This document shows positions 8,091 through 17,763 of a stretch of DNA of 60,854 nt, piece after piece. Every line of letters begins with the position of its first letter. Position 1 is the first letter of the stretch. The stretch comes from Nocardioides sp. IC4_145. GTDB taxonomy: Bacteria; Actinomycetota; Actinomycetes; Propionibacteriales; Nocardioidaceae. Under the pieces are notes generated by a model. That model was not told the origin of the DNA, did no database searches, and saw only the letters and a program-made list of their open reading frames with translations. The position numbers were made by a program, and so were the translations under genes. The stretch lies in assembly GCF_011250565.1 (NCBI RefSeq), contig NZ_JAANMS010000026.1:1-60854 (forward strand). Reading direction: 5' to 3'.

Positions 8091-9739
8091 CGACCCGAGG
8101 CAAGACCACCACCGCCACCACCACGCCCGGCTGGGTGTCGTTCGTCGGGAGCGGGCCCGGTGACCCGGACCTGCTGACCGTCCGCGCCGCGGAGCTGCTC
8201 CGCACGGCCGACGTCGTCGTCACCGAGGCGCCCGAGCACGTCACGCTCGTCCGCACCGTGCTGGGCCTGGCCGAGCCGGTCGAGGGCGAGGAGCCGGTCG
8301 GCCCCGAGGTCGTCGACGGCGGCTTCGGCGAGGACGGCCAGCCGCTGACCCACGCCGCTCGCGCGAAGGTCGTCGTCAAGCAGGCCAAGCGCGGCCTGCG
8401 CGTCGTGCGCCTGATGACCGGCGACCCGTTCCTCTACGCCTCCGGGCCCGAGGAGGCGCAGGCCTGCGCCAAGGCGTGCATCGGCTTCGAGATCGTCCCG
8501 GGCGTCTCCTCGGTCAGCGCGGTCCCGGCGTACGCCGGCATCCCGCTGACCACCAAGGACCACCGCGAGGTCGCCGTCGTCACCTGTGGGGAAAAGGTCG
8601 ACTGGTCGCAGTACGCCGACGACCGCACGCTCGTGCTGCTCTCCGCCGTCGGCCAGATCGGCGAGATCTCCAAGGCGCTCGTCGCCGCCGGCCGCAGCCC
8701 GCAGACGCCGGTCGCGATGACCCGTGTCGGCACCACCACCGGTCAGTCGACGGTCTGCTCGACGCTCGCCGACATCGCCGCCGACGCCCGCGCCGCCCGG
8801 ATGGCCCCGCCGGCGATCATCGTCGTCGGCGAGGTCGTCGACCTGCGCGAGACGCTGTCGTGGTTCGAGACCAAGCCGCTCTTCGGCTGGCGCGTGCTCG
8901 TGCCGCGCACCAAGGACCAGGCCGGCGTGCTGTCGGCCCGGGCCCGCGGCTACGGCGCGGTGCCCGAGGAGGTGCCGACGATCTCGGTCGAGCCGCCGCG
9001 CAACCCGCTGCAGATGGACAAGGCCGTCCGCGGCCTCGTCGAGGGCCGGTACGAGTGGATCGCCTTCACCTCGGTCAACGCGGTCAAGGCGGTGCGCGAG
9101 AAGTTCGAGGAGTACGGCCTCGACGCCCGCGCCTTCTCCGGCCTGAAGATCGCCGCGGTCGGCGACAAGACCGCCCAGGCCATCGCTGCCTGGGGCCTGC
9201 GCGCCGACCTGGTGCCGACCGGTGAGCAGTCCGCCGCCGGCCTGCTCGAGGTGTGGCCGGAGTACGACGAGGTGCTCGACCCGATCAACCGGGTCTTCCT
9301 GCCCCGCGCCGACATCGCCACGGAGAACCTCGTCGCCGGCCTGATCGACCTCGGCTGGGAGTGCGACGACGTCACGGCGTACCGCACCGTCCGCGCCACC
9401 CCGCCGCCGGCGCCGGTGCGCGACGCGATCAAGACCGGCAAGTTCGACGCGGTCGTCTTCACCTCCTCCTCGACCGTGCGCAACCTCGTCGGCATCGCCG
9501 GCAAGCCGCACCCCTCGACGGTCATCGCGGTCATCGGTCCGCAGACCGCCAAGACCGCGGAGGAGCACGGCCTGCGGGTCGACGTGATGGCGCCCAAGCC
9601 GGACGTCGAGGTGCTCGTCGACGCGCTCGCCGACTTCGGCGCGTCCCGCCGCGCGGCGATGCTCGAGGCCGGCCAGCCGGTCACCCGGCCGTCCGAGCGC
9701 AAGCCCTCCGCACGGCGTACCAAGGCCTCCTCGCGGTGA
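8087..9739 (+). CDS. hemD: fused uroporphyrinogen-III C-methyltransferase / uroporphyrinogen-III synthase
   Basis: This 550-aa protein has two domains. Residues 15-260 are a SAM-dependent uroporphyrinogen methyltransferase ([45 protein letters not shown]). Residues 270-530 are a uroporphyrinogen-III synthase ([45 protein letters not shown]). One chain therefore cyclises hydroxymethylbilane and can divert uroporphyrinogen III toward siroheme or cobalamin. This fusion is common in actinobacteria, where it is annotated hemD or cobA/hemD. It lies between hemC and hemB with 4-nt overlaps. Confidence 0.93.
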   Translation: MTTRGKTTTATTTPGWVSFVGSGPGDPDLLTVRAAELLRTADVVVTEAPEHVTLVRTVLGLAEPVEGEEPVGPEVVDGGFGEDGQPLTHAARAKVVVKQAKRGLRVVRLMTGDPFLYASGPEEAQACAKACIGFEIVPGVSSVSAVPAYAGIPLTTKDHREVAVVTCGEKVDWSQYADDRTLVLLSAVGQIGEISKALVAAGRSPQTPVAMTRVGTTTGQSTVCSTLADIAADARAARMAPPAIIVVGEVVDLRETLSWFETKPLFGWRVLVPRTKDQAGVLSARARGYGAVPEEVPTISVEPPRNPLQMDKAVRGLVEGRYEWIAFTSVNAVKAVREKFEEYGLDARAFSGLKIAAVGDKTAQAIAAWGLRADLVPTGEQSAAGLLEVWPEYDEVLDPINRVFLPRADIATENLVAGLIDLGWECDDVTAYRTVRATPPPAPVRDAIKTGKFDAVVFTSSSTVRNLVGIAGKPHPSTVIAVIGPQTAKTAEEHGLRVDVMAPKPDVEVLVDALADFGASRRAAMLEAGQPVTRPSERKPSARRTKASSR

Positions 9740-10746
9740 CCGAGGCGGCGGCCGAGGGCCTGGCCAGGGGTCTGCGTCCCGTCGTCCGCCCGCGGCGCCT
9801 GCGCACCACGCCGGCGCTGCGGCGGATGGTCGCGGAGACCTCGCTCGAGGCGCGGCAGCTCGTGCTGCCGCTCTTCGTGCGCGAGGGGATCGACGCCCCC
9901 GTGCCGATCTCCTCGATGCCCGGCGTCGTGCAGCACTCCCGCTCCTCGCTGCTGGGCGCGGTCGCCGAGGCGGCCGAGCTAGGTCTCGGCGGCGTCATGC
10001 TCTTCGGCATCCCGGAGGCCAAGGACGCCACCGGCTCCGGCGCGGTCGACCCCGCCGGCGTGCTGAACCTCGCGATCACCGACGTGGTCGCCGAGGTCGG
10101 CGACGCGCTCACGGTGATGAGCGACCTGTGCCTCGACGAGTTCACCGACCACGGGCACTGCGGCCTGCTCACCCCCGACGGGCGCGTCGACAACGACCGG
10201 ACGCTCGAGCGGTACGCCGAGATGGCGCTCGCGCAGGCCGACGCCGGCGTCGACATGGTCGGGCCCAGCGGGATGATGGACGGCCAGGTCGCCGTCGTCC
10301 GCGCCGCCCTCGACGCCGCCGAGCACACCGACGTCTCGGTGCTGGCCTACTCCGCGAAGTACGCCTCCGCCTTCTTCGGCCCGTTCCGCGAGGCCGTCGA
10401 CTCCTCGCTCGTCGGGGACCGCCGCACCTACCAGCAGGACCCGGCCAACGCCGTCGAGGGCGTCCGCGAGGCGCTGCTCGACGTCGAGCAGGGCGCCGAC
10501 CTGGTCATGGTGAAGCCCGCCCTGGCGTACCTCGACGTCCTCCGCCGCGTCCGCGACGCCGTCGACGTCCCCGTGGCCGCCTACAACGTCTCCGGCGAGT
10601 ACGCCATGCTCGAGGCCGCCGCCGCCCAGGGGTGGATCGACCGCGAGCCGGCCATCCTCGAGTCGCTGATGTCGATCCGCCGCGCCGGCGCCGACGTCGT
10701 CCTCACCTACTGGGCCGCCGAGGCCGCCCGGCTCCTCCGCGCCTGA
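9736..10746 (+). CDS. hemB: porphobilinogen synthase (delta-aminolevulinic acid dehydratase)
   Basis: This 336-aa enzyme condenses two 5-aminolevulinate molecules to porphobilinogen. The two active-site lysines are Lys208 in LAYSAKYAS and Lys260 in [11 protein letters not shown]. The metal-site segment [13 protein letters not shown] (about 130-142) has the cysteines of the zinc-type site. The GTG at 9736 overlaps the preceding stop (GTGA), and the first recognisable residues are [17 protein letters not shown]. It is the last gene of the rex-hem operon. Confidence 0.95.
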   Translation: MTEAAAEGLARGLRPVVRPRRLRTTPALRRMVAETSLEARQLVLPLFVREGIDAPVPISSMPGVVQHSRSSLLGAVAEAAELGLGGVMLFGIPEAKDATGSGAVDPAGVLNLAITDVVAEVGDALTVMSDLCLDEFTDHGHCGLLTPDGRVDNDRTLERYAEMALAQADAGVDMVGPSGMMDGQVAVVRAALDAAEHTDVSVLAYSAKYASAFFGPFREAVDSSLVGDRRTYQQDPANAVEGVREALLDVEQGADLVMVKPALAYLDVLRRVRDAVDVPVAAYNVSGEYAMLEAAAAQGWIDREPAILESLMSIRRAGADVVLTYWAAEAARLLRA

Positions 10747-10751
10747 CCCTC

Positions 10752-10771
10752 GCCTCCGCTCGTCCGGAGGC
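10752..10771 (+). terminator. possible terminator hairpin after hemB
   Basis: GCCTCCG (10752-10758) pairs with CGGAGGC (10765-10771) around a 6-nt loop, starting 6 nt after the hemB stop. No T-run follows, so termination is uncertain. I see no gene or other clear signal in the rest of 10772-11005. Confidence 0.35.
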
Positions 10772-11005
10772 AGGTGAGCCAAGAGCTGGTGACCGGGGTC
10801 GTGTGTCTGGCGACGCGCGACGGCACGTTCTCGAGCACACGACCGCCGCGGTGAGACAGACACTTCCGCGCAGCTGCGCGGTGTCAGCGCCTGGCCGGGT
10901 CCGCGGGCGGGCCTCTCGGAGCAATCTGGACGATCGTCGGCGCCCCAGGCCGGAGCACGCTCGGGTGGGGGAAGGCCCGCGGCTGGCGGGCTGGTCCTGG
11001 ACGGC

Positions 11006-11011
11006 TACGGT
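11006..11011 (+). promoter_or_regulatory. -10 box (TACGGT) for a leaderless transcript
   Basis: It lies 6 nt before the GTG start at 11018. Confidence 0.55.
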
Positions 11012-11017
11012 GCGGAC

Positions 11018-11263
11018 GTGAGCAGCGCGGGACCGGACATGCGACCGCTCGGCGGCCTGGCGCTCGGCCTGGCGCTGCTGGCCGTCGCGTTGTCGTGGAC
11101 GTACTTCTTCAGCCTGTACGCCTACATCGCCGCGGCCGTCGCGCTGCCGCTCGGGCTGGTCGCGCGAGGTGTCGAGCGCTCCCGCACCCTGGGTGCAGCC
11201 GCGGTCGTGCTGGCTGTCGTCGCCGTCGTGGTGGCCACGGCGGCGTTGTACGTCTTCGGCTGA
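11018..11263 (+). CDS. small three-helix membrane protein, function unknown
   Basis: This 81-aa protein consists of three hydrophobic segments (roughly 10-27, 28-47 and 60-80) with a short arginine-rich loop (ARGVERSRT) between the second and third. I do not recognise a family. A leaderless-type -10 box places transcription at the GTG. It converges on the transglycosylase gene, with a hairpin between them. Confidence 0.65.
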   Translation: MSSAGPDMRPLGGLALGLALLAVALSWTYFFSLYAYIAAAVALPLGLVARGVERSRTLGAAAVVLAVVAVVVATAALYVFG

Positions 11264-11289
11264 CCTGTCGGCCCGGGGGGACAGGACGA

Positions 11290-11318
11290 GGGCCCCACCC
11301 GGCGTACGGATGGGGCCC
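11290..11318. terminator. hairpin between convergent genes
   Basis: GGGCCCCA (11290-11297) pairs with TGGGGCCC (11311-11318), with further pairing inside the loop. It sits 27 nt after the membrane-protein stop and 22 nt after the convergent transglycosylase stop, so it could serve both strands. Confidence 0.55.
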
Positions 11319-11340
11319 CCGAGATCGGGACGGCGTGGGG

Positions 11341-12564
11341 CTACGGGTTCGTGTAGCCCTTGACGCACTGGTCGAAGGGGTCGTCCTTCTTGAAGATGTT
11401 GTCGATGTAGCCGTCGAGCGTGCACTGGACCACGGCCTGGGCGAAGCTCAGGATGCCGTCGACCGGGTCGATGCCGGTGGAGGGCAGCGCCGGGAGCGAC
11501 GGGGTCGGGAGGCCGGGGATGCCGAGGCCGCCCTTCGGGCCGTCGTTCTTGCCGTCGTCCCCGCTGCCGCCGTCGTCGCCACCGGTGGCCGGGCCTTGGG
11601 TCGGCTGCGGTGCGGTGGTGGGCTGCGGGGCGGTGGTCGGCCCGTCCTGCGGCGCGATGACCGTCTGGCCGCCGCCGTCGGAGCGCGGACCCTCGCCGGG
11701 GCCCGGGCCGACGTCGACCGGCGTGGGGGAGGGGGCGATGACGCCGGCCGCCACGGTGCCGTTCGGGATCGACATGAAGTCGCCCTCGAGGTAGGCGTCC
11801 ATGATGCCGAGCACGAGCGAGACGTAGCTGTTGGAGTGGTTGTAGCGGTAGACCGCGGCGCGCTGGCCGCTGGTGGTGGACAGGTCGTCGCTGCCGGAGC
11901 AGAGGTAGACCGCACTGGCCAGCGCCGCGTCGTCGATGTCCTGCGGGTTGCGCTGCGAGTCGCCGTCGGCGTCGACGCCGACGACCGACCAGGTCGAGGG
12001 GATGAACTGCATCGGGCCGACCGCGCGGTCCCACACGGGGTCGTTGTCGAACTGCCCGGCGTCGGTGTCGCGGATGGCCTGGGTGTTGTTCTTGCCGTTC
12101 AGCGCGATGCCGTAGATGCCGGGACGGGCCACGCCCTCGTCGTCGAGGGAGTTCCCGCCGTAGCGACCGTGGTCGGACTCGACGCGGCCGATCGCCGCGA
12201 CCAGCTGCCAGGTGAGGTTGCAGCTCTTGTCGGCGGAGTTGATGACCGTCTCGGCCCGCTGGTACGCCGCGAGGGCGGCGGACGGGATCGCGTTGGTCGA
12301 CGCGGTGCGGACCACCTCGGTGGTGTCGCCCTCGACGCCGGGCGCGACCGAGCCGGTCGACCCGGACGAGACGCTCGCCGGCGCCTGGATGGCCTCGGTC
12401 GGCACCGAGGTGCCGTCCGGCAGCGACTCGGCCACCGGGGTCTCCGCGGACACCGTGACGGGGGCTCCCACGCCCGCCAGGCTCGCGGTCCACGCGGTCG
12501 AGAGGACAGCAAGGGGCACGAGTGCCGTCGCTCGCTGCCAGCGACCGAAACGCTTGACGGACAT
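11341..12564 (-). CDS. secreted lytic murein transglycosylase with Pro/Gly-rich tail
   Basis: This 407-aa protein has a signal peptide (ATALVPLAVLSTAWTASLAG). The SLT-like catalytic domain (about 85-245) has the catalytic glutamate in AAIGRVESDHGRYGG and the family motif VGPMQFIPSTW, so it should cleave peptidoglycan glycan strands outside the membrane. A low-complexity linker (TTAPQPTTAPQPT, then Gly/Asp-rich) leads to a conserved-looking end with two cysteines (VVQCTLDGYIDNIF and FDQCVKGYTNP). The ATG at 12564 has a GGGAG ribosome site. A sigma-BldN-like promoter lies upstream at 12626-12654. Confidence 0.88.
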   Translation of the reverse strand: MSVKRFGRWQRATALVPLAVLSTAWTASLAGVGAPVTVSAETPVAESLPDGTSVPTEAIQAPASVSSGSTGSVAPGVEGDTTEVVRTASTNAIPSAALAAYQRAETVINSADKSCNLTWQLVAAIGRVESDHGRYGGNSLDDEGVARPGIYGIALNGKNNTQAIRDTDAGQFDNDPVWDRAVGPMQFIPSTWSVVGVDADGDSQRNPQDIDDAALASAVYLCSGSDDLSTTSGQRAAVYRYNHSNSYVSLVLGIMDAYLEGDFMSIPNGTVAAGVIAPSPTPVDVGPGPGEGPRSDGGGQTVIAPQDGPTTAPQPTTAPQPTQGPATGGDDGGSGDDGKNDGPKGGLGIPGLPTPSLPALPSTGIDPVDGILSFAQAVVQCTLDGYIDNIFKKDDPFDQCVKGYTNP

Positions 12565-12618
12565 GGGTTCACTCCCGGTAGTAGCCGACCCGACCGCGCT
12601 CCCTCGACGGCCGGGTGT

Positions 12619-12678
12619 GACGTCCACAACGAAGCGTGTCACAACGGAGTTACGGATGTGTCCGCTTCGTGGGACGTC
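12619..12678. repeat. interrupted inverted repeat upstream of the transglycosylase gene
   Basis: GACGTCC (12619-12625) and CGAAGCG (12630-12636) pair with GGACGTC (12672-12678) and CGCTTCG (12663-12669). The two stems are separated by a 4/2-nt internal bulge and enclose a 26-nt loop. It covers the predicted promoter and transcript start, so it could be an operator or fold in RNA. Confidence 0.7.
12626..12654 (-). promoter_or_regulatory. sigma-BldN-like promoter of the transglycosylase gene
   Basis: On the minus strand the sequence reads CGTAAC, 17 nt, CGTTGT (12654-12649 and 12631-12626). This has the same spacing and 11 of 12 bases of the promoter in front of the DUF5667 gene. The predicted leader is about 55 nt. 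Confidence 0.5.
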
Positions 12679-12794
12679 GGACCGCCTCCCACGCGGCCCG
12701 GACGGCAGGTTGCCCAACACGGCGTCGCGTGAAACCGGTCACCCGCGCCGCCCGGGCGTGGCGCACCCGACGTGGCGCGTTTCGTCCCCTCGGC

Positions 12795-12800
12795 GACAAT
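12795..12800 (+). promoter_or_regulatory. -10 box (GACAAT) for leaderless hemL
   Basis: It lies 6 nt before the GTG start at 12807. Confidence 0.5.
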
Positions 12801-12806
12801 GGCGGG

Positions 12807-14126
12807 GTGCCTCTCGACACCGCTGCCTCCGCCGGCCTCTTCGCCCGTGCCCGCGCGGTGACCCCGGGCGGCGTGAACTCCCCGGTGCGCGCGTTCAACG
12901 CCGTCGGCGGCACACCGCGGTTCATCCGCTCGGCGGCCGGCGCGTGGCTCACCGACCACGACGGGAACGAGTACGTCGACCTCATCTGCTCCTGGGGCCC
13001 GATGCTGCTGGGCCACGCCCACCCCGAGGTGCTGGCGGCGGTCCAGACCGCCGTCGCGCGCGGCACGTCGTACGGCACGCCCACCGAGCCCGAGGTCGAG
13101 CTGGCCGAGGAGATCGTCGCCCGCACGTCGGTCGAACGGGTCCGCTTCGTCTCCTCCGGCACCGAGGCGACGATGTCGGCGATCCGGCTGGCCCGCGGCT
13201 TCACCGGCCGCGACGTGGTCGTGAAGTTCGCCGGCTGCTACCACGGCCACGTCGACCCGCTGCTGGCCTCGGCCGGCTCCGGGCTGGCGACGTTCGCGGT
13301 CCCGGGCACCCCCGGCGTACCGGCCTCCTCGACCGAGCTCACGCTCGTCCTGCCCTACAACGACCGCGCCGCGGTGGAGAAGGTGTTCGCCGAGCACGGC
13401 GACCGGATCGCCTGCCTGGTCACCGAGGCCGCGCCGGGCAACATGGGCGTCGTCCCGCCCGAGCCGGGCTTCAACGCGTTCCTCGCCGAGACCTGCGCCC
13501 GCCACGGCGCGCTGTTCGTCAGCGACGAGGTGATGACCGGCTTCCGCGCCTCGCGCCAGGGCCAGTGGGGCCTCGACGGCGCCGTCGAGGGCTGGCGCCC
13601 GGACCTGGTGACCTTCGGCAAGGTGATGGGCGGCGGCTTCCCGGCCGCGGCGTTCGGCGGCCGCGCCGACGTCATGGGCCACCTGGCGCCCGAGGGGCCC
13701 GTCTACCAGGCCGGCACGCTCTCGGGGAACCCGATCGCGACCACCGCCGGCCTGACCACGCTGCGACTGGCGACCGAGGAGGTCTACGACCACGTCGGTC
13801 GCGCCGCGGACGTCGTCAAGACCGCCGCTGCCGAGGCCCTGACCGCCGCCGGGGTGCCGCACACCGTGCAGTCGACCGGCACGATGTTCTCCGTGTTCCT
13901 GACCGAGGGCCCCGTCCGCGACTTCGACGACGCCTCCCGCACCTCCGCGGCGGGGTACGCCGCGTTCTTCCACGCGATGCTGGAGCGCCGGGTCTACCTG
14001 CCGCCCTCGGCGTACGAGACGTGGTTCCTGTCCTCCGCGCACGACGACCGCGCCCTGGAGACCGTGGTGGACGCACTGCCGCACGCCGCGCGCGCCGCCG
14101 CGGCCGCGATGGGAGGCGAGGCCTGA
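12807..14126 (+). CDS. hemL: glutamate-1-semialdehyde 2,1-aminomutase
   Basis: This 439-aa PLP enzyme converts glutamate-1-semialdehyde to 5-aminolevulinate, the step between HemA and HemB. The N-terminal signature is [12 protein letters not shown]. The Schiff-base lysine is Lys272 in [18 protein letters not shown] and SDEVMTGFR are also family motifs. The GTG at 12807 is supported by the leaderless -10 box and by alignment of the protein start. It is the first gene of a cluster running through cytochrome c maturation, linking heme supply with heme attachment. Confidence 0.95.
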   Translation: MPLDTAASAGLFARARAVTPGGVNSPVRAFNAVGGTPRFIRSAAGAWLTDHDGNEYVDLICSWGPMLLGHAHPEVLAAVQTAVARGTSYGTPTEPEVELAEEIVARTSVERVRFVSSGTEATMSAIRLARGFTGRDVVVKFAGCYHGHVDPLLASAGSGLATFAVPGTPGVPASSTELTLVLPYNDRAAVEKVFAEHGDRIACLVTEAAPGNMGVVPPEPGFNAFLAETCARHGALFVSDEVMTGFRASRQGQWGLDGAVEGWRPDLVTFGKVMGGGFPAAAFGGRADVMGHLAPEGPVYQAGTLSGNPIATTAGLTTLRLATEEVYDHVGRAADVVKTAAAEALTAAGVPHTVQSTGTMFSVFLTEGPVRDFDDASRTSAAGYAAFFHAMLERRVYLPPSAYETWFLSSAHDDRALETVVDALPHAARAAAAAMGGEA

Positions 14127-14809
14127 TGTCGACCCCCGACACCGTCGTCCACCTGGTGCGCCACGGCGAGGTGCACAACCCCGAGGGCGTGCTCTACGGC
14201 CGCCGCGACGGCTTTCACCTCTCCGACCTCGGCCGGCAGATGGCCGAGAAGGTCGCCGCCGCCCTCCAGGACCGCGACATCGTCCACCTGCGCGTCTCCC
14301 CGCTCGAGCGGGTCCGCGAGACGGCCGAGCCGCTCGCGCTGGCGCGCGGGCTGGAGCCGGTCGTCGACGAGCGGGTCATCGAGTCGACCAACGTCTTCGA
14401 GGGCGAGCGGTTCGCCGCCGGCGCCAACGCGCTCAAGGACCCCCGCAACTGGCGCTACCTGTGGAACCCGTTCCGGCCGTCGTGGGGCGAGCCCTACAAG
14501 CAGGTCGTCGCGCGGATGATGTCCGCGGTCCACGACGCCCGCATCGCGGCCACCGGCCACGAGGCCGTCGTCGTCTCCCACCAGCTGCCGATCTGGATCA
14601 CCCGGCTCCACGTTGAGCGCCGCTCGTTCCTCCACGACCCGCGCAGCCGCCAGTGCACGCTGTGCTCGGTCACCTCGCTGCACTTCGTCGGGGACCGGAT
14701 CACGCAGGTCTCCTACAGCGAGCCCGCCGGCGACCTGATCCCCGTCCAGGACAAGGGCGCGCCGTTCTCGGCCGGCGGCGCCACCGAGGAGAAGAAGCCG
14801 CCCGCATGA
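14126..14809 (+). CDS. histidine phosphatase family protein
   Basis: This 227-aa protein carries the phosphohistidine motif LVRHGEVHNP near the N-terminus, an arginine in SPLERVRETAEPLA and the second histidine in VVSHQLPIW. These define the phosphoglycerate mutase-like superfamily. The substrate is unknown. Its start codon overlaps the hemL stop (TGATG) and its stop overlaps the next gene, so it is translated within the hemL-ccs cluster. Position alone suggests a link to heme or cytochrome assembly. Confidence 0.88.
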   Translation: MSTPDTVVHLVRHGEVHNPEGVLYGRRDGFHLSDLGRQMAEKVAAALQDRDIVHLRVSPLERVRETAEPLALARGLEPVVDERVIESTNVFEGERFAAGANALKDPRNWRYLWNPFRPSWGEPYKQVVARMMSAVHDARIAATGHEAVVVSHQLPIWITRLHVERRSFLHDPRSRQCTLCSVTSLHFVGDRITQVSYSEPAGDLIPVQDKGAPFSAGGATEEKKPPA

Positions 14810-15393
14810 CGCGCACGCCGCTCGCCCGCCGGACCACCGCCGCCCTGGCCGCGACGGTCGCCGCGGCGACCCTCGGCTCGACCCTGGCCGGCTGCACGTC
14901 GGTCGAGAGCACCGGCGACAAGGGCTACATCAGCGGTGACGGCGAGGTGCGCGTGCTCGAGCCGGGGCAGCGCGAGGAGCCGGTCGACCTGACCGGCACC
15001 GACCTGGCCGGCGACGAGGTCGACCTGGCCGACCTGCGCGGCACGCCCGTCGTCGTGCCCGTCTGGGGCTCGTGGTGCGTGCCGTGCCGCGCCGAGGCGC
15101 CCGACGTGGTCGCTGCCGCCGAGGAGCTGGAGGGCGAGGCGGCGTTCGTCGGCATCAACATCCGCGACACCGAGGGCGGCGCCCGCGGCTTCGAGCGCGA
15201 GTTCGACGTGCCCTACCCCTCGATCGTCGACGACGGCCTCGCGCTGCTCGCCTTCACCGGCACGCTGACGCCCTACACCGTCCCCGCCTTCGTCGTCCTC
15301 GACGAGCAGGGGCGCATCGGCGGCAGCATCCTCGGCGAGCTGCCCTCCACGCAGACCCTGGTCGACCTGGTCGACGAGGTCGCGCGTGGGTGA
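14806..15393 (+). CDS. TlpA/ResA-like thiol-disulfide oxidoreductase lipoprotein
   Basis: This 195-aa protein has a lipoprotein signal (ATLGSTLAGC) and a thioredoxin fold with the active site GSWCVPCRAEAP. The cis-proline region is TPYTVPAFVVLDEQG. Its likely role is to keep apocytochrome c cysteines reduced outside the membrane, fed by CcdA, whose gene overlaps by 8 nt. A second TlpA-type protein is encoded at 18768 on the other strand. Confidence 0.9.
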   Translation: MTRTPLARRTTAALAATVAAATLGSTLAGCTSVESTGDKGYISGDGEVRVLEPGQREEPVDLTGTDLAGDEVDLADLRGTPVVVPVWGSWCVPCRAEAPDVVAAAEELEGEAAFVGINIRDTEGGARGFEREFDVPYPSIVDDGLALLAFTGTLTPYTVPAFVVLDEQGRIGGSILGELPSTQTLVDLVDEVARG

Positions 15394-16147
15394 CTGGTTC
15401 CGCGACCAGGCTTTCTCCGGGTCGCTCGTCCTCGCCGTGCCCGTCGCCCTGGTGGCGGGCCTGGTGTCGTTCTTCTCCCCGTGCGTCATCCCGCTGCTGC
15501 CCGGCTACCTGTCGTACGCCACCGGGCTCTCCGGCGCCGACCTGGCCGGCGGCGAGGCGCAGACGCGTCGCGGGCGGATGCTGCTCGGGTCGCTGCTCTT
15601 CGTGCTCGGCTTCGCGGTCGTCTTCGTCTGCATCGGTGCCCTCTCGGGCCAGGTCGGCTACTGGCTGATCACCTGGCGCCGGGAGCTGACCGTCGGCCTC
15701 GGCCTGCTGACGATCGTCCTCGGCCTGGTCTTCGCCGGCGTGCTGCCGTTCCTCCAACGGGAGTGGCGGGTGCACCGCGTCCCGGCGGTCGGCCTGGCCG
15801 CGGCGCCGCTGCTCGGCTTCCTCTTCGGCCTCGGCTGGACGCCCTGCATCGGTCCGACGCTGGCCGCGATCAGCATGCTGTCGGTCAACGAGGCGACGGT
15901 CGGACGGGGCGCGCTGCTCTCCGGGATCTACGCGATCGGCCTCGGCATCCCCTTCATCGTCGCCGGCCTGGCCTACCGCCGCGCGCTCGGCGCGTTCGGC
16001 TGGGTCCGCCGGCACCAGACCACGGTCGTCCGCGCCGGCGGCGGCATGCTGGTGGTCGTCGGGCTGCTGCTGGTGACCGGTGTGTGGGACCAGGCGGTGA
16101 CCTGGATCCAGTCTGAGGTCGTCACGAGCACGGAGACGTCACTGTGA
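15386..16147 (+). CDS. ccdA: cytochrome c biogenesis protein CcdA
   Basis: This 253-aa membrane protein has six hydrophobic segments. The two cysteine-proline motifs typical of CcdA are SPCVIPLLPGY in the first segment and GWTPCIGPTL in the fourth. It carries electrons from cytoplasmic thioredoxin to the outside thiol oxidoreductase. The GTG at 15386 overlaps the tlpA-like gene by 8 nt, and the stop overlaps resB by 4 nt. Confidence 0.95.
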   Translation: MGDWFRDQAFSGSLVLAVPVALVAGLVSFFSPCVIPLLPGYLSYATGLSGADLAGGEAQTRRGRMLLGSLLFVLGFAVVFVCIGALSGQVGYWLITWRRELTVGLGLLTIVLGLVFAGVLPFLQREWRVHRVPAVGLAAAPLLGFLFGLGWTPCIGPTLAAISMLSVNEATVGRGALLSGIYAIGLGIPFIVAGLAYRRALGAFGWVRRHQTTVVRAGGGMLVVVGLLLVTGVWDQAVTWIQSEVVTSTETSL

Positions 16148-17763
16148 GCGATCCCCGCGAGACCCAGTACGACAAGCTCCCCGCGGGCCGCCGCGCCGGC
16201 GAGCTGACGCTGCGCGAGCTGCTCCGCTTCGGCTGGCGGCAGATCACCTCGATGCGCACCGCGCTGGTGCTGCTCCTGCTGCTCGCGCTGGCCGCCGTCC
16301 CGGGCTCGATCGTGCCGCAGGAGGGCGTCGACGCGCTCGCCGCCTCGCGCTGGCGGGACGACCACCCGCGGCTGGCGCCGGTCTACGAGTGGCTCGGGCT
16401 GTTCGACGTCTACGGCTCGGTGTGGTTCTCCGCGATCTACCTGCTGCTGATGATCTCGCTGGTCGGCTGCATCGTGCCGCGCACGCTCGTCTACTGGCGG
16501 GCCATGCGGGCCCAGCCGCCCCGCGCCCCCCGCAACCTGTCCCGCCTGCCCGACGCCGCGTCGTACCGCACCGACGAGAGCGTCGACGAGGTCCTCGCCC
16601 GGGCGCGCACGGTCCTCGGCCGTCGGCACCGCGTGCGGAAGGCCGAGGAGGGGGCGGCGGACGGTGCCGTCAGCGCCGAGCGCGGCTACCTGCGCGAGGC
16701 CGGCAACCTCGTCTTCCACCTCTCGGTGGTCGTGGTGCTGGTCGGCTTCGCGATCGGCGGGCTCTTCGGCTACAAGGGCGGCGTCATCCTCGTGACCGGC
16801 GACGGGTTCGGCAACACGCTGACCTCCTACGACGACTTCGTGCCCGGCAGCCTGTTCACCCCCGACCAGCTCGACCCGTTCAGCTTCACCGTCGAGGACT
16901 TCGAGGTCGACTGGCTGCTGTCGGGGCGCGCGGCCGGCCAGGCGCGCGGCTTCAGCGCGGACGTGCGCTACCGCGAGACGCGGGACGCCGAGGAGGAGCG
17001 GTACGACCTGAGGGTCAACCACCCGCTCACCATCGGTGACACCGACATCTTCCTCATCGGCCACGGCTACGCGCCGGTGGTGACGATCCGCGACGGCGAG
17101 GGCGAGATCGCCTACAACGGCCCGACGATCTTCCTGCCGCAGGACCAGAGCCTGTTCTCCTTCGGCGTCATCAAGGCCCCCTCGGCCGAGCCGCAGGAGA
17201 TCGGCCTCGAGGGCGTGCTCTACCCGACGTTCGGGATGACCGAGGAGGGCGACCCGGTCAACCTGCTCGGCAAGGCGGTCGACCCGCTGCTGTCGGTGCT
17301 TGTCCACGCCGGCGACCTCGGCATGGACGAGGGCGCCTCGCAGTCGGTCTACGTCCTGGACAAGGGCGACACCGAGCAGGTCGAGGACGAGGACGGCAAG
17401 CCGTTGCGGCTCGACCTGCGCCCCGGCGACACCGTCGAGCTGCCCGACGGCCTCGGCTCGGTCACCTTCGAGGGGCTCGAGGACTGGCAGCGCATCCAGA
17501 TCAGCCAGACCCCCGGCAAGCTCATCGCGCTCGGCGGCGTCGTCATGGCGCTCGTCGGGCTGCTGGGATCGTTGTTCATCCGACCCCGCCGGGTCTGGGT
17601 TCGTGCCCGTCAGGACGGGGACGGCACACTGGTCGAGGTCGCCGCGCTCGACCGCTCCGGCGGCGGCGACGTCGTGCCGGTCCTGGAGGACCTGGTGGCG
17701 GCACTGCGCGGCGACGAGCGGGGCAACCAGCCCCCCGAGACGAAGAGGGACGGTACGTCGTGA
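16144..17763 (+). CDS. resB: cytochrome c biogenesis protein ResB (Ccs1)
   Basis: This 539-aa protein has three N-terminal membrane segments (about 37-55, 90-110 and 195-215). A large outer domain follows (about 215-460), then a C-terminal membrane segment (ALGGVVMALVGLLGSLFI) and a cytoplasmic tail. This is the layout of ResB/Ccs1, which with CcsB moves heme out and attaches it to CxxCH sites. It overlaps both neighbours by 4 nt. Confidence 0.94.
   Translation: MSDPRETQYDKLPAGRRAGELTLRELLRFGWRQITSMRTALVLLLLLALAAVPGSIVPQEGVDALAASRWRDDHPRLAPVYEWLGLFDVYGSVWFSAIYLLLMISLVGCIVPRTLVYWRAMRAQPPRAPRNLSRLPDAASYRTDESVDEVLARARTVLGRRHRVRKAEEGAADGAVSAERGYLREAGNLVFHLSVVVVLVGFAIGGLFGYKGGVILVTGDGFGNTLTSYDDFVPGSLFTPDQLDPFSFTVEDFEVDWLLSGRAAGQARGFSADVRYRETRDAEEERYDLRVNHPLTIGDTDIFLIGHGYAPVVTIRDGEGEIAYNGPTIFLPQDQSLFSFGVIKAPSAEPQEIGLEGVLYPTFGMTEEGDPVNLLGKAVDPLLSVLVHAGDLGMDEGASQSVYVLDKGDTEQVEDEDGKPLRLDLRPGDTVELPDGLGSVTFEGLEDWQRIQISQTPGKLIALGGVVMALVGLLGSLFIRPRRVWVRARQDGDGTLVEVAALDRSGGGDVVPVLEDLVAALRGDERGNQPPETKRDGTS

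Noticed and set aside
10747..11017. Possible gene in the gap after hemB
   Set aside because: Frames here are short or antisense, without plausible starts or domain signals. Only a weak hairpin and a -10 box are visible.
12565..12806. c-di-AMP (ydaO-type) riboswitch or MtrA box before the transglycosylase gene
   Set aside because: The conserved ydaO core motifs are absent. The GTAAC/GTGAC pair that suggested MtrA is better explained by the sigma-BldN-like promoter.
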